Positions 9,365 through 17,654 of a DNA stretch of 64,000 nucleotides are shown in pieces. How positions within the stretch are numbered: position 1 is the first letter of the stretch; each line of letters begins with the position of its first letter. The DNA comes from Nitrosomonadales bacterium. Its GTDB lineage: Bacteria > Pseudomonadota > Gammaproteobacteria > Burkholderiales > Gallionellaceae. The notes below the pieces were generated by a model. That model made no database searches and was not told the origin of the DNA. It was given only the letters and a program-made list of their open reading frames with translations. The position numbers and the translations under genes are program-made. Where the stretch lies: contig JACRAT010000036.1 in NCBI GenBank assembly GCA_016234685.1, forward strand, positions 124,001-188,000, written 5' to 3'.

Positions 9365-11139
9365 GCCGGGAACGCCCCTCTCTCTCCCTCGCCCACATCA
9401 GCCTGATCTTGATCGGGTCGATGTGGGTTTTGCCTTTTCTGTATCCCCGTCACGCCTACCCGCTGACCACCTTCTATCAGGAGTGGGGCGCGGCCATACT
9501 GGGGCTGCTGGCCGCGCTGGCCTTGCTGACACCGCGCTTCTGGCGGCAACCCGAGATCCCGCAGATCGCCCTGTTGCCCATCGGCCTGCTCGCACTGGCG
9601 TTGCTGCAATGGGGCATAGGCATGCAGCCTTATCCCGGCCTCGCACTGCTGTTGCTGCAATATTTCCTGTGGATGGCACTGCTGATGCTGCTGGGCAAAC
9701 ATCTGCGCACCGTACTGGGATTCCCGTTGCTGGCCACCATTCTGGCGACTTTCCTGCTGCTGGGCACGGAGCTCAGCGCGCTGGCAGGCGTGATCCAGCA
9801 CTTCCGCTGGCACACCCCGCTCGACGGCGTGATCACCCAGCGTGTGAGCGACGCGGTCTACGGCAATCTGGCGCAGCCCAACCATTTCGCCAACTACCTC
9901 GCCATGGGGCTGGCCAGTCTGGCGTTTCTGCTGGGCACGCGCCGGATCCCGCTGTGGACGGTCGTCCTGCTGACGCTGCCCATACTGTTCACCATGACCT
10001 TGAGCGGCTCGCGCACCTCATGGCTCTATCTGATCGGCATGGCTGCGCTGTTTCTGTGGAACGCGCGCCGCGATGTGACCTTCAAGAGCGCCGCCTATTT
10101 TTGCCTCGCCCTGTTGCCGGTATATGCACTGATGCACGGGCTGGTGCAACTACCCTGGCTGAGCAGTCAAGGCAAAGAGGTGACGACGCTGGGGCGCTTG
10201 TTCGGCGAGGTCGGCAGCGGCAGCATCCGCCTCTATCTGTGGCAGGAAGCCTGGCAGATATTCCTGCAATTCCCTTGGCTGGGCGCAGGGTTCGGTCAAT
10301 TCGCCTGGCAGCATTTCCTGCTCGGCCCGACCCTGCATGACACCAGCATCTCCGGCCTGTACAACAACGCCCACGATCTGCCGCTGCAACTTGCCGCCGA
10401 ATCTGGCTTGGCCGGTCTGGGCATCGTGTTGTTCACTTTGGCGCGCTGGCTGCTCGGCCTGAGCCGAACCCGTCGCACACTGCCACAACTCTGGGCTTGC
10501 GCCGTATTGCTGGTGCTCGGCATCCACAGTCTGTTGGAATATCCGCTGTGGTACGCCTATTTCCTCGGTATCGCCGCCTTTCTACTGGGCGCGCTGGATG
10601 ACTCCAGCCATCGACTGGAGTTGTCGAAACTGGGCCGGGCGACGCTGGCTGTGACGCTGGCCTTCGGCCTGATGACGCTCACCCAACTGTTCCAAGGCTA
10701 TCGCACGCTTGAATCGCTGCTCGCCATGCGGCCTGCCAACGCCGACGATGTGAGCTATGTACAGCGTCAGCACGAAGGTTTTTTGGAGTTGGCGAAACAG
10801 CCGCAGATGCGGCCCTATGCCGAGCTGTATATGAGCCCGATGTTCCCGGTCAGCGCGGATTTCCTAGATTACAAACGCGGTCTGAACGAACGCATCATGC
10901 ACTTCATCCCAGCCGGGCAAGTGGTCTACCGCGAGTCGATGTTGCTGGCTCTGGCCGACCAGCAGCAGGCCGCGCAGAGCCAGATGGAATGCGCCATCTG
11001 GTCGTACCCCGGCGAATTCGCCGCGACCCGCAACGAGCTGACCGAGCTGGCGCGGAAAGACCCCGCGCACTTTGCCGCTCTGCTAAAATTCGCGCTGCAA
11101 AAATTTGAGGAGTATCAACGTGCAGTTCCTGCAAGATAA
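9355..11139 (+). CDS. PglL/Wzy-type O-oligosaccharyltransferase or O-antigen ligase family protein
   Basis: Up to 594 residues. The start is uncertain: TTG at 9355 or 9358 overlaps the previous stop, and the first ATG is at 9421. About 10-12 hydrophobic helices are visible. The Wzy_C/PglL signature region is present (QPNHFANYLAMGLASL; periplasmic loop with GAGFGQFAWQHF and NNAHDLPLQLAAESGLAG; then HSLLEYPLWYAYFLG). A soluble C-terminal part (about 450-594) matches the Wzy_C_2-like tail of pilin glycosylases. Members move lipid-linked glycan onto pilin or other proteins, or onto lipid A. No pilin or glycan cluster is adjacent, so the acceptor is open. Confidence 0.8.
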   Translation: MLLSRERPSLSLAHISLILIGSMWVLPFLYPRHAYPLTTFYQEWGAAILGLLAALALLTPRFWRQPEIPQIALLPIGLLALALLQWGIGMQPYPGLALLLLQYFLWMALLMLLGKHLRTVLGFPLLATILATFLLLGTELSALAGVIQHFRWHTPLDGVITQRVSDAVYGNLAQPNHFANYLAMGLASLAFLLGTRRIPLWTVVLLTLPILFTMTLSGSRTSWLYLIGMAALFLWNARRDVTFKSAAYFCLALLPVYALMHGLVQLPWLSSQGKEVTTLGRLFGEVGSGSIRLYLWQEAWQIFLQFPWLGAGFGQFAWQHFLLGPTLHDTSISGLYNNAHDLPLQLAAESGLAGLGIVLFTLARWLLGLSRTRRTLPQLWACAVLLVLGIHSLLEYPLWYAYFLGIAAFLLGALDDSSHRLELSKLGRATLAVTLAFGLMTLTQLFQGYRTLESLLAMRPANADDVSYVQRQHEGFLELAKQPQMRPYAELYMSPMFPVSADFLDYKRGLNERIMHFIPAGQVVYRESMLLALADQQQAAQSQMECAIWSYPGEFAATRNELTELARKDPAHFAALLKFALQKFEEYQRAVPAR

Positions 11140-11530
11140 CGCTTTACTGATCGCCGTCACGCTTATGAGCGGTGGCATGTTGTTGTGGACATTCATCGGC
11201 AACAAGGTGCGCGGCATCAGCGAAGTGACCACCACCGCCGCCACGCAACTCATCAATCACAAAGACGCACTGGTGCTGGATGTCCGCGAACAGGATGAAT
11301 TCAATGGTGGCCACATCCTCAACGCCAAGCTGATCCCGCATGGCGCGCTGGTCACCCGCATCGGCGAGATCGAACGCCACCGCGACCTGCCCGTCGTCGT
11401 CGTCTGCCGCAGCGGGATGCGCTCCGCCATGGCCTGCGCCACCCTGAAGAAACAAGGTTTCACCCAAGCCCACTCCCTGAGCGGCGGCATGATCGCTTGG
11501 ATGAAGGCCAATCTGCCAGTGGAAAAATAA
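11120..11530 (+). CDS. Membrane-anchored rhodanese-like sulfurtransferase (YibN-like)
   Basis: 136 residues from a GTG start with a GAGGAG ribosome site, overlapping the previous gene by 20 bases. One N-terminal transmembrane helix (about 8-27) is followed by a rhodanese domain (about 35-135). The active-site loop CRSGMR carries Cys96, so it can hold a persulfide. The gene begins a tightly packed set with grxC and secB (TAATG overlap with grxC), the known yibN-grxC-secB-gpsA order. Confidence 0.9.
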   Translation: MQFLQDNALLIAVTLMSGGMLLWTFIGNKVRGISEVTTTAATQLINHKDALVLDVREQDEFNGGHILNAKLIPHGALVTRIGEIERHRDLPVVVVCRSGMRSAMACATLKKQGFTQAHSLSGGMIAWMKANLPVEK

Positions 11531-11790
11531 TGCCTCAGGTGTTGATGTACTGCACGGCGGTCTGCCCCTACTGTGTGATGGCTGAGCGGCTGTTGCACGC
11601 CAAGGGCGTGACCGAGATCGAAAAGATCCGCGTCGATCTGCAACCGGAACTGCGCATCGCGATGATGGAAAGAACCAACCGCCGCACCGTGCCGCAGATA
11701 TACATCGGCGACACCCACGTCGGCGGCTACGACGATCTGGCCGCACTGGAACACGCGGGCCGACTGACCGAACTTTTGAACGCAAACTAA
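11530..11790 (+). CDS. grxC: Glutaredoxin 3
   Basis: 86 residues. The dithiol active site CPYC (Cys12, Cys15) follows the first strand. The cis-proline segment TVPQIYIGDTHVGGYDDL carries the glutathione-binding TVP and GG features of GrxC. It reduces disulfides and mixed disulfides with glutathione in the cytoplasm. The ATG at 11530 overlaps the rhodanese stop, which defines the start; the frame continues upstream but inside the rhodanese gene. Confidence 0.94.
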   Translation: MPQVLMYCTAVCPYCVMAERLLHAKGVTEIEKIRVDLQPELRIAMMERTNRRTVPQIYIGDTHVGGYDDLAALEHAGRLTELLNAN

Positions 11791-11803
11791 CCAAGGAAAA
11801 GAA

Positions 11804-12286
11804 ATGAGCGAAACCGCCGCCCCAGAACAAGCCCTGCCTGTGTTCTCCCTCGAAAAGCTGTACGTCAAAGACCTCTCGCTGGAAGTGCCTAACGCACCGG
11901 CCATCTTTCTGGAACGCGAAGCACCTCAGATCGACCTGCAACTGCACACTCAAGCTGTGACCGTCGGCGAAGGCACGTTCGAAGTGACCATCACCGTGAC
12001 CGTCACCGCCAAGCTGCCCAACCAAGAAGACAAGACCATGTTCCTGATCGAAGCCAAGCAGGCGGGCGTGTTCCAAGTGCGCAACGTGCCAGAGAGCGAA
12101 CTGGAAGCCATCCTCGCCGTGGTCTGCCCGAACATGCTCTACCCCTACCTGCGCGAAGTCGTTTCCGACGCCTCCGTCCGCGCTGGTTTCGCGCCTGTGC
12201 TGCTCAACCCGCTCAACTTCGAATCGCTGTATCAGCAACAGAAGATGCAGCAACAAGCTCAGCAAGAATCCAACACCACGCACTAA
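11804..12286 (+). CDS. secB: Protein-export chaperone SecB
   Basis: 160 residues, the usual SecB length. Family segments are clear: FSLEKLYVKDLSLEVPNAP near the N-terminus, EVTITVTVTAKLP, AGVFQVRNV, CPNMLYPYLREVVSDASVRAGF and LLNPLNFESLY. It holds precursors unfolded and delivers them to SecA. A GGAAAAG ribosome site precedes the ATG. The Gln-rich C-terminal tail (about 145-156) is variable in the family. It sits in the conserved grxC-secB-gpsA order. Confidence 0.96.
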   Translation: MSETAAPEQALPVFSLEKLYVKDLSLEVPNAPAIFLEREAPQIDLQLHTQAVTVGEGTFEVTITVTVTAKLPNQEDKTMFLIEAKQAGVFQVRNVPESELEAILAVVCPNMLYPYLREVVSDASVRAGFAPVLLNPLNFESLYQQQKMQQQAQQESNTTH

Positions 12287-12289
12287 GCG

Positions 12290-12736
12290 ATGCACCCCGC
12301 CGCCCGCCTCACCCTGCTTGCGCTGCTGCTCGCCGCCACGGGTGGCGCGTGGGCGGCGGATTTCCTCTCCGTCTCCAGCCGCTCGGCCATCCTGTACGAC
12401 TCACCCTCTGTTTCGGCCCACAAGCTGGCAGTTGCCAGCCGCTATCTGCCACTGGAAGTCGTGTTCGCACAGGGTGATTGGGTCAAAGTGCGCGACCACG
12501 GCGGGCAACTTGCTTGGGTGGAGAAACGTGCGCTCGACAAGAAGCGCTACCTGCTGGTGACCGCCCCGGTAGCTGAAGTCCGGCAAGGGCCGGACGCTGC
12601 GGCGATGGTGCAATTCAAGGTCTCCCAGCAAGTGGTGCTGGAACGGCTGGACAGCCAAGTGTCCGGCTGGCTTCAGGTGCGCCATCCCGACGGCGTGACC
12701 GGCTACATCCGCACCACCGAGGTCTGGGGCGACTGA
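12290..12736 (+). CDS. Exported SH3-domain (SH3b-like) protein
   Basis: 148 residues. A signal peptide (about 1-22, ending GGAWA) leads to two bacterial SH3-like repeats (about 24-80 and 85-145). They show the usual pattern of starter residues (ILYDSPSVSAHKLAVAS; VAEVRQGPDAAAMVQF) and tryptophan turns (GDWVKVRDHGGQLAWV; SGWLQVRHPDGVTGYI). Such proteins act in the envelope, often bound to peptidoglycan; the exact role is unknown. It lies 3 bases after secB and overlaps gpsA by one base (TGATG). Confidence 0.8.
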   Translation: MHPAARLTLLALLLAATGGAWAADFLSVSSRSAILYDSPSVSAHKLAVASRYLPLEVVFAQGDWVKVRDHGGQLAWVEKRALDKKRYLLVTAPVAEVRQGPDAAAMVQFKVSQQVVLERLDSQVSGWLQVRHPDGVTGYIRTTEVWGD

Positions 12737-13725
12737 TGAAGATCTCGGTTCTGGGCGCAGGCGCATGGGGTACGGCGATGGCCATCAGCCTCTCCTCCCG
12801 CCATGACATCACCCTGTGGGCACGCAACGCCGGGCAGATCGAACAGATGACCGCCATCCGGCTGAATCAGCGCTACCTGCCCGACCTGCCGCTGCCCGAC
12901 TCGATGCGGCTCAGCGCCGACCTCGACGCGACACTCGCCGATGCCGAGTTGCTGATCCTCGCCGTACCGATCTCCGCCCTGCGCCCCACACTGGAACACA
13001 TCGCCCGCCTGCCGCGACCCGTGCCGGTGATCTGGCTGTGCAAAGGCTTCGAGGCGGGCAGCGCGCTGCTGCCGCATCAAGTGGTGGCAGAGGTACTGCC
13101 GCCCAGTTTCCCCTGCGGCGTACTGTCCGGCCCCAGCTTCGCCCAAGAGGTCGCGCGCAGCCTGCCCACCGCGCTGACGCTGGCTTCCGCCGACGCCGAT
13201 TTCGCCCGCGAGACCGCCTGTGCGCTGCATCACGCCCGTCTGCGCATCTATTCCAGCACCGACGTGATCGGCGTGGAGGTCGGTGGCGCGGTGAAGAACG
13301 TGCTGGCCATCGCCGCCGGCATCGCCGACGGGCTGGGCTTTGGCCACAACGCCCGCGCCGCCCTCATCACCCGAGGCTTGGCCGAGATCACCCGGCTCGG
13401 CCTCAAACTGGGCGGACGCGCCGAGACGCTGGGCGGTTTGTCCGGCGCAGGCGACCTGATCCTGACTTGCACCGGCAGCCTGTCGCGCAACCGCCAAGTC
13501 GGCGTGCTGCTCGCCCAGCGCCACACCCTGCCGGACATCCTCCAGCAACTCGGCCACGTCGCCGAAGGCGTATACACCGTGCGCGAAGTGCGCCGGCTCG
13601 CCACCGAACTGGGCGTGGAGATGCCGATCAGCGCCGCTGCTTACCGCGTGCTGTACGAAAACGTCCCCGCTGCCGAAGCGGTGGAAGCGCTGCTCAACCG
13701 CGCGCCCAACTGCGAGTTCCAGTAA
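12736..13725 (+). CDS. gpsA: NAD(P)-dependent glycerol-3-phosphate dehydrogenase
   Basis: 329 residues. The Rossmann motif VLGAGAWGTAMA is at the N-terminus, with LSGPSFAQEVA and the catalytic-region sequence GGAVKNVLAIAAGIADGLGF following. The enzyme reduces dihydroxyacetone phosphate to sn-glycerol-3-phosphate for phospholipid synthesis. Length and motifs are complete. The ATG overlaps the stop of the SH3 gene. Confidence 0.97.
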   Translation: MKISVLGAGAWGTAMAISLSSRHDITLWARNAGQIEQMTAIRLNQRYLPDLPLPDSMRLSADLDATLADAELLILAVPISALRPTLEHIARLPRPVPVIWLCKGFEAGSALLPHQVVAEVLPPSFPCGVLSGPSFAQEVARSLPTALTLASADADFARETACALHHARLRIYSSTDVIGVEVGGAVKNVLAIAAGIADGLGFGHNARAALITRGLAEITRLGLKLGGRAETLGGLSGAGDLILTCTGSLSRNRQVGVLLAQRHTLPDILQQLGHVAEGVYTVREVRRLATELGVEMPISAAAYRVLYENVPAAEAVEALLNRAPNCEFQ

Positions 13726-13746
13726 CACCCGCCGCATCGCCCGCAG

Positions 13747-14517
13747 ATGCAGCTCATCGACACCCACTGCCACCTCGACGCAGCCGAATTCGACGACAGC
13801 CAGGCTGAACTGGTGCGCGCGGCACGCAGCGTGGGCGTCAGCCCTATCATCGTCCCCGCCGTAGCACGCACCAACTTCGCCGCCGTGCATAAGCTGTGCG
13901 CCACCCATCCCGGCTGCCTGCCCGCCTACGGCATCCACCCGATGTACGTGGAACACGCCGCCCCTGACGACCTGAACGAATTGCGCCACTACTTGGCGCA
14001 GTCGGAAACGGTCGCTCTGGGCGAGATCGGGCTGGATTTTTTCGTGGAAGGTTACGACCAAACGCGGCAGGAATACTACTTTGTCGAACAGCTCAAGCTG
14101 GCACAAGCATTCGACCTGCCGGTGCTGCTGCACCTGCGCCGCGCGCAAGACACCGTGCTGAAACACCTGCGCCGCCACCCCGTCAAGGGCGGCATCGCCC
14201 ACGCATTCAACGGCAGCCACCAGCAAGCGGAAGAATTCATCAAACTAGGATTCAAACTGGGCTTCGGCGGAGCGATGACCCACCCGCGCGCCCTGCGCCT
14301 GCGCGAACTGGCGACGACGTTGCCGCTGGAATCCATCGTACTGGAGACCGACGCCCCGGATATTCCCCCGGCGTTCCTAGAGCGCGGACAACCCAACAAA
14401 CCGGAATACCTGCCGCGCATCGCAACCACACTAGCCGAACTGCGCGGCGTATCGTTGGAGACCGTAGCGCGGACAACTACGCAAAATACCCTGTCACTTT
14501 TAGCTCAGTCTAACTAA
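13747..14517 (+). CDS. tatD: TatD-family metal-dependent hydrolase/DNase
   Basis: 256 residues, a TIM-barrel amidohydrolase-type enzyme. Metal ligands are visible in IDTHCHLD (N-terminus), GEIGLDF (Glu), LLHLRRA, HAFNGS and LETDAPDIPP. Members act as 3'-5' DNases in repair or as related deoxyribonucleases. The sequence may be closer to YjjV than to TatD. It lies 21 bases after gpsA and ends the plus-strand run; the next 167 bases hold no gene. Confidence 0.92.
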   Translation: MQLIDTHCHLDAAEFDDSQAELVRAARSVGVSPIIVPAVARTNFAAVHKLCATHPGCLPAYGIHPMYVEHAAPDDLNELRHYLAQSETVALGEIGLDFFVEGYDQTRQEYYFVEQLKLAQAFDLPVLLHLRRAQDTVLKHLRRHPVKGGIAHAFNGSHQQAEEFIKLGFKLGFGGAMTHPRALRLRELATTLPLESIVLETDAPDIPPAFLERGQPNKPEYLPRIATTLAELRGVSLETVARTTTQNTLSLLAQSN

Positions 14518-14655
14518 CCGCATCGGACGCCAAAGTAAGAGAGAGCCTGTCCGTTCATGCGCTAGATGTGCGAATGCTCTGTTCATCACAACAGGACTGT
14601 CGCCGTTGTCGGCTATACACTAGCTGGCGCGACATATCCTGAACTGCCCGAATGA

Positions 14656-14686
14656 AACAAAAGGCAGCCAAGGCCGCCTTTTGTTT
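14656..14686 (-). terminator. Rho-independent terminator after the minus-strand lipoprotein gene
   Basis: Read on the minus strand, the stop codon at 14685-14687 is followed by a hairpin with arms AAAGGC/GCCTTT at 14660-14681 and a T-rich tail (TTTTGTTT). It could also act on tatD transcripts. The remaining bases 14518-14655 show no convincing feature. Confidence 0.7.
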
Positions 14687-15095
14687 ACTTTCCTGTCGCC
14701 CCAGATGAAGATTCCTTGGAGTCGTTAGGCTGTTTGAATTCTGGTATTTGCTCTTTCTTAAGACCACACTGCTTGTCATCAGCAATAATCATCAGGTGAT
14801 TGTACCTTTGCCGATATGCATCGACCTCGATCTGCTCGGCCTGACTTAAATCCATAAAAAATAATGGCACAATGAACAGTGCGCCCGTTACACCAAGGGC
14901 CACGTTTTTACCGGTCTTCTCCGTTTTGGGTATTAGCCTAGCTATTTCTCCCTCAATGAAGGACATCTCCCGCTCAAGCGCTTGGCACGACTTCTTGTCG
15001 TCCCCGTATTGCTGAATCATGGTTGGATTGGCGGTTCGCCCGGCGCATCCGACCATAGAAATTAAGGTAATAGCCAATAGTAATTTGGCAAACAT
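14685..15095 (-). CDS. Small lipoprotein of unknown function
   Basis: 136 residues from an ATG preceded by GAGGGAG; a GTG two codons upstream is possible. The signal segment ends in a lipobox (LISMVGC). The mature part begins with a helix (SCQALEREMSFIEGEIARL), followed by a hydrophobic stretch (NVALGVTGALFIVPLFFMDL) and a second helix (AEQIEVDAYRQRYNHL). Similar small proteins with a GALFIVPLFFMDLS-like hydrophobic centre are common as hypotheticals in proteobacteria. Base composition is clearly more AT-rich than its neighbours, hinting at recent acquisition. The 185 bases up to trmL hold nothing I can name. Confidence 0.7.
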   Translation of the reverse strand: MFAKLLLAITLISMVGCAGRTANPTMIQQYGDDKKSCQALEREMSFIEGEIARLIPKTEKTGKNVALGVTGALFIVPLFFMDLSQAEQIEVDAYRQRYNHLMIIADDKQCGLKKEQIPEFKQPNDSKESSSGATGK

Positions 15096-15280
15096 CTTCA
15101 CTCCCTCTCGTTATTTTAAATGTTCCGCGCTAGGCACATTCAGAATGTCTAGCAACCAGTCGTTGCTTTTGGGTTTTAAATCACATTCCATAGGCTGTCA
15201 ATCCCAACAGCCTGCAATTCTGCTTCCTCCTACCGATTGCTCAGATAGCTTATATTTGGAGACAAATTGAACCAGCACGA

Positions 15281-15775
15281 TCACACCATCTGCGTTGACG
15301 CTTTTGAGTGCCACAGCGCCCCGCCGAACCCGCACTGCCGCCAGGCTTCGAACACCGCCACAGCGACCGTATTCGACAGGTTCAGGCTGCGATTGTCCGG
15401 CAACATGGGCAGGCGCAAGCGCCGCTCCGGCGGGAGTGCCGCGCGCACGTCTTCAGGCAGGCCGCGACTTTCCGGGCCGAACAGAAAAGCGTCGCCGGGG
15501 CGGAATTCAACTTGATGGTAGGGCTGCGCACCCTTGGTGGTGAAGGCGAACACGCGTGCATCCGGCAAGGTTTGCAAGCAAGCGGCAAGGTCGTCGTGAA
15601 CCTTCATGCTGGCGTATTCGTGATAGTCCAGACCGGCACGCTTGAGCTGTTTGTCGTCCAGGTCGAAACCCAGCGGGCGGATCAGGTGCAACTGCGCGCC
15701 GGTGTTGGCACACAGGCGAATGACGTTGCCGGTGTTGGGCGGGATCTCGGGCTGGAACAAAATGACGTGGAACAT
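15281..15775 (-). CDS. trmL: tRNA (cytidine/uridine-34-2'-O)-methyltransferase
   Basis: 164 residues from the ATG giving MFHVILFQPEIPPNTGNVIR; the longer open frame upstream runs into comF. SPOUT-fold motifs are complete: NTGNVIRLCANTGA (motif 1), FLFGPESRGLP (motif 2) and RSLNLSNTVAVAVFEAWRQ (motif 3, trefoil knot). It methylates the ribose of the wobble base in tRNA-Leu isoacceptors using S-adenosylmethionine. Confidence 0.94.
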   Translation of the reverse strand: MFHVILFQPEIPPNTGNVIRLCANTGAQLHLIRPLGFDLDDKQLKRAGLDYHEYASMKVHDDLAACLQTLPDARVFAFTTKGAQPYHQVEFRPGDAFLFGPESRGLPEDVRAALPPERRLRLPMLPDNRSLNLSNTVAVAVFEAWRQCGFGGALWHSKASTQMV

Positions 15776-15809
15776 CGCAGGACGGGCGCTGGCTGTAAGA
15801 GGCCGGATT

Positions 15810-16526
15810 CTACCGTGAATGCGGCAGCGTCCGCGCCACCACCCACGCGCTGATTTCGCTCGCACCAGCCCGTTTCAGCGCTTTCGCTAGTTCGTTGAGC
15901 GACGCGCCGGTGGTCATCACATCGTCCACGATGGCAACATGCTTGCCTGCCAGCGACTCCCCGCACGCGAACGCCTGACGGATGTTCTTTTTGCGTGCCG
16001 TCCAAGGCAGGCCGGATTGCGGCGTGGTGTCGCGCACGCGCCGGGCAACGTGCGGCAGTAACGGAAGTTCGAGTCGACGAGCCAGATGCCGCGCCAGTTC
16101 CAGCGATTGATTGTAGCCGCGTTCGCGCAGCCGCACGGGATGCAAAGGCATGGGGACGATGCAGTCCGGCCCGGCTGCAACGCGCTGCGCCAATGGCTCG
16201 GCCAAACTGCGCGCCAGATTCAGTTGCTCGTTGAATTTGAGCGCCTGCACCAGCTTGTCCAGCGGAAAGGCGTAGGCGTAGGCCGCCAGAGCGTGGTCGA
16301 ACTCGGGCGGGCGCTTCAAACAATGTCCGCAGACCGCGCCGTTCAGAGTAGGCAGCGCGCACTTGGGGCAACACGCGACGGTAAGGCGCGGCAGCGACGC
16401 ATCGCAGGCGTCGCACCAAGCGCGTTCACGGCTAGGCGCTCCGCACAGCAAGCAGGGTTGCGCCGGCAGCAACGGCCCAAGCATTGCTCCGATGTTCAGT
16501 AGATGACGTGATAAAATTGACACCAT
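15810..16526 (-). CDS. comF: ComF-family phosphoribosyltransferase-like protein
   Basis: 238 residues. The N-terminal part has a zinc-ribbon set of cysteines (PCLLCGAPS, CDACDASL, CCPKCALP, CGHCLKRPP). The C-terminal part is a PRTase-like domain with IVPMPLHPVRLRERGYNQSL and the PRPP loop VAIVDDVMTTGAS. ComF proteins are needed for DNA uptake during transformation in several bacteria; other members have unknown roles. It is divergent from bioB, 48 bases away, with its stop 35 bases before trmL. Confidence 0.92.
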   Translation of the reverse strand: MVSILSRHLLNIGAMLGPLLPAQPCLLCGAPSRERAWCDACDASLPRLTVACCPKCALPTLNGAVCGHCLKRPPEFDHALAAYAYAFPLDKLVQALKFNEQLNLARSLAEPLAQRVAAGPDCIVPMPLHPVRLRERGYNQSLELARHLARRLELPLLPHVARRVRDTTPQSGLPWTARKKNIRQAFACGESLAGKHVAIVDDVMTTGASLNELAKALKRAGASEISAWVVARTLPHSR

Positions 16527-16574
16527 CCCTCCCAGCTTGCTGGATGGGCGTTAATTTAACTCGGTTTTTCTGCC

Positions 16575-17567
16575 ATGCAAACACAGACCCTGCACTTCTC
16601 CCGCCCCCTGCAAGCTGCTGCCGACCAACGCTGGAGCGTCGCCGACATCGAGGCGCTGTTCAAGCTGCCGTTCGCCGACCTGCTGTTCCGCGCCCAGCGA
16701 GTCCACCGCGAACATTTCGACCCCAACGCCGTGCAGCTCTCCACCCTGTTGTCGATCAAGACCGGCGGCTGTTCCGAGGATTGCGGCTACTGTCCGCAGT
16801 CAGCCTTTCACGACGCAGGAGTGGAGAACCGCAAGATGCTGGAGCTGGACAAGGTCGTCGCTGCCGCCAAGGCGGCGCAAGCGGGCGGCGCAGACCGCTT
16901 CTGCATGGGCGCCGCCTGGCGCGAACCCTCGGAAGAAGACATGGCCGCCGTGGTCGAGATGGTCAAGGCGGTGCGCGATTTAGGCATGGAGACCTGCGCC
17001 ACGCTGGGTATGCTGAACGACGCGCAGACCGCACAACTGAAAGACGCCGGGCTGGACTACTACAACCACAACATCGACACCGCGCCCGAGTTCTACGGCA
17101 ACATCATCAGCACCCGCGACTATCAGGACAGGCTGGACACGCTGGAGCGCGTCCGCCGCGCCGGGATGCACGTGTGCAGCGGCGGCATCATCGGCATGGG
17201 CGAATCGCTTACCCAGCGCGCCGGCCTGATCGCCCAGCTTGCCAACATGGAGCCTTACCCCGAGAGCGTGCCGATAAACAATCTGGTCAAGGTCGAAGGC
17301 ACGCCGCTGGCGGATACCGCCGAACTCGATCCGCTGGATTTCGTGCGCACCATCGCCGTCGCCCGCATCACCATGCCGAAAGCCAGCGTGCGCCTCTCCG
17401 CTGGTCGCCAGCAGATGAGCGATGCGGTGCAGGCGCTGTGCTTCCTCGCGGGTGCCAACTCCATCTTTTACGGCGAGCAATTGCTCACCACCGGCAACCC
17501 GGAAGTCGAACGCGACCGGGCGTTGATGGACAAGTTGGGGATGTATCCGTTTGCTGAGAAGCATTAA
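16575..17567 (+). CDS. bioB: Biotin synthase
   Basis: 330 residues. The radical-SAM cluster motif CSEDCGYC provides Cys66, Cys70 and Cys73. Family segments such as [29 protein letters not shown] and RLSAGRQQM are present, the last with the arginine near the second [2Fe-2S] cluster. It inserts sulfur into dethiobiotin. First of bioB-F-H-C-D, with bioA absent from the window. Confidence 0.97.
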   Translation: MQTQTLHFSRPLQAAADQRWSVADIEALFKLPFADLLFRAQRVHREHFDPNAVQLSTLLSIKTGGCSEDCGYCPQSAFHDAGVENRKMLELDKVVAAAKAAQAGGADRFCMGAAWREPSEEDMAAVVEMVKAVRDLGMETCATLGMLNDAQTAQLKDAGLDYYNHNIDTAPEFYGNIISTRDYQDRLDTLERVRRAGMHVCSGGIIGMGESLTQRAGLIAQLANMEPYPESVPINNLVKVEGTPLADTAELDPLDFVRTIAVARITMPKASVRLSAGRQQMSDAVQALCFLAGANSIFYGEQLLTTGNPEVERDRALMDKLGMYPFAEKH

Positions 17568-17608
17568 CCGGCACGTTGAATTAGCGTAGCGTAATCCACG
17601 TGCGCACT

Positions 17609-17643
17609 GTCGGGTTACGGCGCAAAATCGCGCCTAACCCGAC
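17609..17643. repeat. Palindromic intergenic repeat between bioB and bioF
   Basis: GTCGGGTTA (17609-17617) pairs with TAACCCGAC (17635-17643), and the inner GGCGC/GCGCC extends the stem to 14 pairs with one bulged base and a 6-base loop. The flank (TTAGCGTAGCGTAATCC, from 17581) has the look of the same repeat family. It fills most of the 87-base gap between bioB and bioF. It could form a strong RNA hairpin, but no T-tract follows. Confidence 0.75.
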
Positions 17644-17654
17644 CTACTTAGCCC

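Noticed and set aside
16550-16560. Palindrome GTTAATTTAAC before bioB as a BirA or BioR operator
   Set aside because: It is short, and neither the long BirA double box nor the BioR site is present; too weak to claim biotin control.
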